DNA of 5,496 bases from an uncultured Saprospiraceae bacterium (GTDB taxonomy: Bacteria; Bacteroidota; Bacteroidia; Chitinophagales; Saprospiraceae), in contig CAKZUM010000301.1 of NCBI GenBank assembly GCA_937921525.1, positions 1-5,496 on the forward strand. The letters are read 5' to 3'. Below the pieces are notes generated by a model. It ran no database searches, was not told where the DNA came from, and saw nothing but the letters and a program-made list of their open reading frames with translations. The position numbers and the translations under genes were made by a program. Shown piece by piece: positions 5,488-5,496 of the stretch; within the stretch, counting starts at the first letter, position 1, and every line of letters begins with the position of its first letter.

Positions 5488-5496
5488 ATAGGTACT

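Noticed and set aside
1..5496. CRISPR array, tRNA, rRNA or transposase gene
   Set aside because: No regularly spaced direct repeats, cloverleaf with T-loop signature, rRNA-like sequence or transposase reading frame was seen.

Overview
The window looks like chromosome of an AT-rich member of the Bacteroidota. Three things point there. The large central gene encodes a TonB-dependent outer-membrane receptor with the N-terminal carboxypeptidase-regulatory-like domain typical of that phylum. Its promoter matches the Bacteroidota consensus (TTG, 18-nt spacer, TAnnTTTGC). The start codons lack Shine-Dalgarno sequences and are instead preceded by A/T-rich leaders. The protein style (NAQ signal-peptide end, YWSNW plug motif) would fit a Saprospiraceae-like lineage, but that finer placement is a guess.

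Layout, left to right, all genes on the plus strand. Positions 1-467 are non-coding and contain a striking long imperfect hairpin (about 1-119) and two smaller ones. 468-884 encodes a small Nudix hydrolase. 885-1770 is a long non-coding stretch of nearly 900 bases with several inverted repeats, then a good promoter (1485-1513) and a leader of about 250 nt. 1771-4362 encodes the TonB-dependent receptor. 4363-4515 holds two hairpins, the second built from three 8-nt units per arm and ending in a T-run, which probably works as a terminator. 4516-5487 encodes a complete family 9 glycosyltransferase (heptosyltransferase-like), likely used in lipopolysaccharide or other surface glycan assembly.

The three genes do not form an obvious operon. 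Gaps are about 890 and 150 bases, and the receptor has its own promoter and a probable terminator. No SusD-like partner follows the receptor, so it is best called a stand-alone TonB-dependent receptor with unknown ligand. The proteins are recognisable members of common families; I do not see a new protein system. The unusual part is the non-coding DNA, which is rich in hairpins: the long hairpin at the left edge, a hairpin carrying a near-perfect Shine-Dalgarno/anti-Shine-Dalgarno pair around an 8-codon ORF, and the 8-nt-unit palindrome after the receptor gene.
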